This document shows, piece by piece, positions 23,976-27,514 of a stretch of DNA of 27,514 nt (its first letter is position 1; each line of letters opens with the position of its first letter). The notes below the pieces were generated by a model. The model was given only the letters and a program-made list of their open reading frames with translations, was not told where the DNA came from and made no database searches. Location of the stretch: the NCBI GenBank assembly GCA_937877455.1, contig CALFIU010000102.1:1-27514 (forward strand), given 5' to 3'. This DNA comes from an uncultured Bacteroidales bacterium. Lineage in GTDB: Bacteria > Bacteroidota > Bacteroidia > Bacteroidales > UBA3824. Made by a program: the position numbers and the translations under genes.

Positions 23976-25714
23976 TGCAACAAAACTCATTAATAGGACG
24001 GCGGCTGGGAAATTATAAAATAGACCAGCTAATTGACGAGGGCGGCATGGGCAGTGTATATGAAGGTGTACACATGCTATTAGGACGGCGTGCGGCAGTA
24101 AAACAACTAAATCCACTGCTCGAACAAAAAGAAGGTGTTAAAGAGCGATTTAAAAATGAAGCCGTTATTCTGTCAAAACTAAAACATCCACATATTGTTA
24201 GCATATACGACTACATTGTTTGCGAATACGGCACTTTTATAGTAATGGAACTATTGCAAGGTACTCCGCTTGACGACTACCTTAAAACAGAATCGGGACC
24301 AATTCCCGAAAAACGTGCTGTAAAATATTTTTTACAGATGCTTGATGCTATTGGCTATATGCATAGCCAAAACATAATTCACCGAGATATAAAACCTGGC
24401 AATTTTATAATTACACCTCAAGATGATATAAAAATTCTTGATTTTGGAATTGCTAAGTCGCTTTCAGAACCAGATTTGCATCTCACTCAACCAGGTACAA
24501 AGGTTGGAACGGCACTTTATATGAGTCCGCAGCAGGTAAAGGGGCAACCTCTTGATAGACGCACTGATATATACTCACTTGGTATAACTTTTTTTCACAT
24601 GCTAACTGGTCAACATCCTTATGATTCTAAACTATCTGAATATGAGATTTATAACAAGATAATTAACGATCCGTTGCCGCCAATGTCATCGATATATGCA
24701 GGAGTTTCGCCCCAGATGGAAGATATAATTTATCGTGCTGTAGCCAAAAAACCGCTTGATAGATACCAAGATTGCAATGCTTTTGCACTTGATATAAAGC
24801 AAACTTTGCAGCCAGAGCAGACTCAAAATCAAAATCTTAATACGCAGATATTTGAGTTATTACCCGAAACTGCAAAAAACATAGGTAATTTTTGGCAGAC
24901 GTTACTTTTGCTTGTTGTGACAACTGTTTTTGTTGGAGCAATCGCTATATCGGTTTATACATTTGGACGACAGTCGGTTATGCATGTAATATCCAACAAT
25001 GCATCGCTTTATACTGCCGACAGTCTTGCTGCCACCAAAGCCGACGACCTTAATTATGGTGAAACGGTTAGGCTTACTCCAGATAAACCTGAAACCCAAC
25101 GAAACGGGTTGGCTTGGGTTGAGGCTCAGTCGTTACGTGGTATAAAGGGGTATATTCCCAAAAATCATCTTGTATCGCCAAAAATTTATCAGCAAATAAA
25201 TTCAATGTTTGCTACCAAGGAAGCCAATAAGCAAACACCAGCAGAGTATAAACTTATTTTGTGGAAATATTTTGTAGAAAATAAATTTTTCCGTAATGCA
25301 ACCACTGCATGGAGAATAACGGCAGATACTCAGAATAGTCTTGAATATAATGGAACTGCAACGGCTATGATTAACGACAATGATATTCTTGATTATGCGT
25401 GCGTGTTGCGTAGTAGTTTTGATAGGCAATGTCGATTGCTTGTTTTTTTTGACAATACACCCGAAAGTTTAACTATAAAATTTGATAATGAGGTTAAGAT
25501 ACGTGTTATTCCTGTAGGCGAAAAGGGTGGGGGATGGTTTCTTGGCAATACATATTTGCGAACATCTACCAATGGTAAGCAATATCAAGTTAACAAATAT
25601 GAGTTGCTACCATCTGACGGATTGCTAATTTTTGATGTTGAAAGCGAAACCAACACTCTTTGTATTTATAATTCGGAAGAAAAGAAGTTACACCTATACA
25701 AACAACCAAAATAA
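23975..25714 (+). CDS. Transmembrane Hanks-type Ser/Thr protein kinase with periplasmic SH3-like domain
   Basis: The protein has 579 residues. The kinase domain, about 14-280, is complete: glycine loop DEGGMGSVYEG (21-31), Lys43 in AVK, HRDIKPGN with catalytic Asp138, DFG Asp156, the activation segment to TALYMSPQQ, and RTDIYSLG. One TM helix spans about 308-332. The periplasmic part has an SH3-like (SH3b) unit at about 340-402 (ASLYTADSL, GETVRL, LAWVEAQSLRGIKGYIP) and a beta-rich C-terminal domain at about 405-579 that I do not recognise. Known: SH3b domains often bind peptidoglycan; Gram-positive PknB-type kinases use PASTA repeats instead. Inference: an envelope-sensing kinase opposed by the phosphatase encoded just upstream, with translational coupling to balance the two. 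Confidence 0.9.
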   Translation: MQQNSLIGRRLGNYKIDQLIDEGGMGSVYEGVHMLLGRRAAVKQLNPLLEQKEGVKERFKNEAVILSKLKHPHIVSIYDYIVCEYGTFIVMELLQGTPLDDYLKTESGPIPEKRAVKYFLQMLDAIGYMHSQNIIHRDIKPGNFIITPQDDIKILDFGIAKSLSEPDLHLTQPGTKVGTALYMSPQQVKGQPLDRRTDIYSLGITFFHMLTGQHPYDSKLSEYEIYNKIINDPLPPMSSIYAGVSPQMEDIIYRAVAKKPLDRYQDCNAFALDIKQTLQPEQTQNQNLNTQIFELLPETAKNIGNFWQTLLLLVVTTVFVGAIAISVYTFGRQSVMHVISNNASLYTADSLAATKADDLNYGETVRLTPDKPETQRNGLAWVEAQSLRGIKGYIPKNHLVSPKIYQQINSMFATKEANKQTPAEYKLILWKYFVENKFFRNATTAWRITADTQNSLEYNGTATAMINDNDILDYACVLRSSFDRQCRLLVFFDNTPESLTIKFDNEVKIRVIPVGEKGGGWFLGNTYLRTSTNGKQYQVNKYELLPSDGLLIFDVESETNTLCIYNSEEKKLHLYKQPK

Positions 25715-25731
25715 CACGACAACGATTAATA

Positions 25732-26286
25732 ATGAAGGTTACAGTTGCAATAACAGGTGCGAGTGGTGCAATTTATGCTAACCGTTTGATAGAAAAATTA
25801 TGTCAGTCGCAACAAGTAGATTTTGTTTATGTGGTTTTTTCTGTCAATGGACTAAAAATTTTTATGGAAGAGCTTGGATTGGATAATGTTACTTTTCCTA
25901 ACAAATGTAAAGTTTTTAAATACGATGACTTTAGTGTTCCCATAGCGTCGGGTAGTAATGTTGCCGATGCTATGGTTATATGTCCATGCAGTGGTGCTAC
26001 TATGGCTAAGGTTGCAGCGGGAATTGATGATAACCTTATAATTAGAGCTGCTGGTGTTGCTTTAAAAGAGCGTAAAAAATTGGTTATCGTTTTACGAGAA
26101 ACACCTTATAGCCTTGTTCATATACGCAATATGGAAACCCTTACCTTGGCAGGGTCTATTATACTGCCAGCATCTCCGTCGTTTTATTCGTTACCCAAAA
26201 CATTGTTTCAATTGGTTGATACTGTGGTTGATAGAATATTGTCGCATATTGGGATTGATAATGACGGTTATCGTTGGGGCGATTGA
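25732..26286 (+). CDS. ubiX: UbiX flavin prenyltransferase
   Basis: The protein has 184 residues, normal length. It makes prenylated FMN from FMN and dimethylallyl phosphate, the cofactor of UbiD-type decarboxylases. Conserved elements: TGASGAIYANRLI at the N-terminus, VADAMVICPCSGATMAKVAAGIDDNLI around residues 78-104, and LRETPYSLVHIRNM. It lies 17 bases after the kinase gene on the same strand with no visible terminator or promoter between them, so it is probably co-transcribed, though a functional link to the kinase is not evident. No ubiD is present in this window. Its stop codon abuts the stop of dusB. Confidence 0.93.
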   Translation: MKVTVAITGASGAIYANRLIEKLCQSQQVDFVYVVFSVNGLKIFMEELGLDNVTFPNKCKVFKYDDFSVPIASGSNVADAMVICPCSGATMAKVAAGIDDNLIIRAAGVALKERKKLVIVLRETPYSLVHIRNMETLTLAGSIILPASPSFYSLPKTLFQLVDTVVDRILSHIGIDNDGYRWGD

Positions 26287-27267
26287 TTATCCGAATACGT
26301 TGGCAATCTCCTCAAGTATGGCGGCTATTTCTTCGGGATTGGTAGAAGTTACAAGTTTCATTCTATATGGTTTAAAATCTGGTAATGATTTAAAATATTG
26401 CGAATAATGACGACGCATTTCCAATATACCTCTTGTTTGACCTTTCCATTCCATACCAGTTTTTAGTTGATATAAAGCCAATTCTACGCGTTCTTTTACA
26501 GAAGGTTCTGGTGGTAATATGCCAGTTTGAAGATATTCGGAGGTAGTTTTAAAAATCCATGGGCAGCCAACCGCCGCACGCCCTATCATTATAGCGTCAA
26601 CGCCATAGCGGTCTTTCATTTGGGCTGCAATTTGAGGACTTGTTACATCACCATTACCTATTATTGGTATTTTCATGCGAGGGTTGTTTTTTACTTGTCC
26701 AATAAGCGTCCAGTCTGCTTGCCCTTTGTATAATTGCATTCTTGTACGACCGTGTATTGTAAGTGCTTTAATACCAGTGTCTTGTAGTTGCTCAGCAAGG
26801 GTTACTATTATTTTAGAATTATTGTCCCACCCGAGTCTTGTTTTTACTGTAATAGGAATATCAGGAACAGCATTAACAACATCTTTTGCTATTTTTAGCA
26901 TTAATGGAATATTTTGTAATAATCCTGCACCATCTCCGCGTGTTGCAATTTTTTTTACAGGACAGCCACAATTAATGTCGATTAGGTCGGGTTTTCGTTC
27001 TGCTGCAAGTTTGGCTGCCAATACCATGTTGACAGGGTCGTGACCATAGATTTGTATTCCGACGGGTCTATCAGAATCGTTGATTGTCATTTTTTTTATT
27101 GTCTTATCGACGTTGCGGACCAACGCCTCGCTTGCTATAAACTCGGTGTAAGTAAGGTCTGCTCCATATTTTTTGCAGATATGTCTAAACGACAAGTCAG
27201 TAACATCTTCCATCGGCGCGAGAATTAATGGAAAATGGTCTATTTCTATGTTGCCAATTTTGAACAT
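26287..27267 (-). CDS. dusB: tRNA-dihydrouridine synthase, DusB-like
   Basis: The protein has 326 residues. This FMN enzyme reduces uridine in the tRNA D-loop. The TIM-barrel start shows LAPMEDVTD (16-24), the catalytic cysteine is Cys102 in DINCGCPVKK, and IHGRTRMQLYKGQADW, then IIGNGDVTS and AIMIGRAAVGCPWIF carry phosphate- and FMN-binding residues. The match is to the DusB subfamily, which is the common one in Bacteroidota. The stop codon is directly adjacent to the ubiX stop on the other strand, so the two convergent genes share no spacer and any terminator must lie within coding sequence. A poor -7 candidate (TTATTTTGC, minus strand, 27310-27302) lies about 35 bases upstream of the start. 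Confidence 0.93.
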   Translation of the reverse strand: MFKIGNIEIDHFPLILAPMEDVTDLSFRHICKKYGADLTYTEFIASEALVRNVDKTIKKMTINDSDRPVGIQIYGHDPVNMVLAAKLAAERKPDLIDINCGCPVKKIATRGDGAGLLQNIPLMLKIAKDVVNAVPDIPITVKTRLGWDNNSKIIVTLAEQLQDTGIKALTIHGRTRMQLYKGQADWTLIGQVKNNPRMKIPIIGNGDVTSPQIAAQMKDRYGVDAIMIGRAAVGCPWIFKTTSEYLQTGILPPEPSVKERVELALYQLKTGMEWKGQTRGILEMRRHYSQYFKSLPDFKPYRMKLVTSTNPEEIAAILEEIANVFG

Positions 27268-27393
27268 TTTTTTTATAATTTGCCAATCATGGTTTTATAG
27301 TGCAAAATAAATGAAAAATCTTGACTTTAAAAAGTAATTATCCGTCAATTTTTGCGTTAAATGAAGATTGTGCTTGTTAAAGTTGATGGTATT

Positions 27394-27426
27394 TTTGCAA
27401 TTCCCAAAAACTTCCATTATCTTTGC
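27394..27426 (+). promoter_or_regulatory. Promoter of the Rpn-family gene
   Basis: TTTG at 27394-27397, a 20-bp spacer, and TATCTTTGC at 27418-27426 match the consensus exactly. The predicted leader to ATG 27454 is about 20 bases. The remainder of the 186-bp gap 27268-27453 is AT-rich with no gene that I can support. Confidence 0.7.
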
Positions 27427-27453
27427 GTCAAACAAATAAAATTGCAATCCATT

Positions 27454-27514
27454 ATGTCTAAATACCTTAATCCCAAGGTAGATATAACCTTCAAAAAGGT
27501 TTTTGGCGAGCATG
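27454..27514 (+). CDS. Rpn-family PD-(D/E)XK nuclease/putative transposase (5' end only)
   Basis: Only the first 20 codons are inside the window, beginning MSKYLNPKVDITFKKVFGE. This start is characteristic of the Rpn (recombination-promoting nuclease) family, also annotated as PD-(D/E)XK nuclease family transposase, where NPxxDxxFKxxFG leads into the nuclease core. Known: E. coli RpnA-type proteins are DNA endonucleases that raise RecA-independent recombination. The family is multicopy in many Bacteroidota. The gene runs off the right edge, so intactness cannot be judged. Confidence 0.75.
   Translation, partial: MSKYLNPKVDITFKKVFGEH

Noticed and set aside
20881..25714. Type VI secretion phospho-regulation module (PpkA/PppA/Fha)
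   Set aside because: The three functions are the same, but no secretion structural genes are present and the ectodomains (LysM, SH3-like, vWA-like) do not fit the secretion versions I know.
27295..27513. Minus-strand frame at the right edge
   Set aside because: It overlaps the promoter and the 5' end of the Rpn-family gene, whose N-terminus is recognisable; the minus product matches nothing.
1..27514. CRISPR arrays, tRNA or rRNA genes, complete insertion sequences
   Set aside because: I looked for regularly spaced repeats, cloverleaf sequences and transposase motifs with terminal inverted repeats and found none.

Overview
The window is low-GC, gene-dense DNA from a member of the Bacteroidota, most likely an anaerobic Bacteroidales-type organism. 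The evidence is the promoter style (TTTG, about 20 bp, then TAnnTTTG; A-rich leaders with no strong Shine-Dalgarno), the many secreted proteins and lipoproteins, and lineage-typical families (DUF5686/CarboxypepD_reg, bacterial GH3, an Rpn-type nuclease, a NACHT protein with a Bacteroidota-type N-terminal domain). No tRNA, rRNA, CRISPR array or complete insertion sequence is visible.

Left edge (1-220): the last codons of an unidentified gene, then a HigB toxin remnant of 25 codons that still has a textbook promoter and ends inside a terminator-like palindrome. 254-4894 (+): surface polysaccharide genes, namely a nucleotide-sugar dehydrogenase followed by a three-gene unit with its own promoter (Fe-S/F420-dehydrogenase-like protein, polysaccharide pyruvyl transferase, GT-A glycosyltransferase). 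4899-8255 (-): an operon of a GH3-type adenylating enzyme, a predicted outer-membrane barrel and a lipoprotein. 8343-9554 (-): a monocistronic lipoprotein with repeated strand-loop units. 9705-13715 (-): a secreted M16 zinc peptidase followed by a GT4 glycosyltransferase.

13928-15577 (+): single-chain class I (Fe-S) fumarase with a strong terminator; its base composition runs against that of its surroundings. 15847-18315 (+): DUF5686 envelope protein. 18426-20873 (+): a NACHT-type STAND ATPase with a TTG start.

20881-26286 (+): the most interesting part. From one strong promoter run an OB-fold-like lipoprotein, a periplasmic vWA-like/TM/cytoplasmic FHA protein, a PP2C phosphatase with one TM helix and a periplasmic LysM domain, a Hanks-type Ser/Thr kinase with one TM helix and a periplasmic SH3-like plus unknown beta-rich domain, and then ubiX. 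Kinase, phosphatase and phosphothreonine reader are all single-pass proteins with different ectodomains, which suggests a trans-envelope phospho-signalling cassette, perhaps sensing peptidoglycan. dusB (26287-27267, -) is convergent with ubiX without a single intervening base. An Rpn-family nuclease gene with a perfect promoter begins at 27454 and runs off the right edge.
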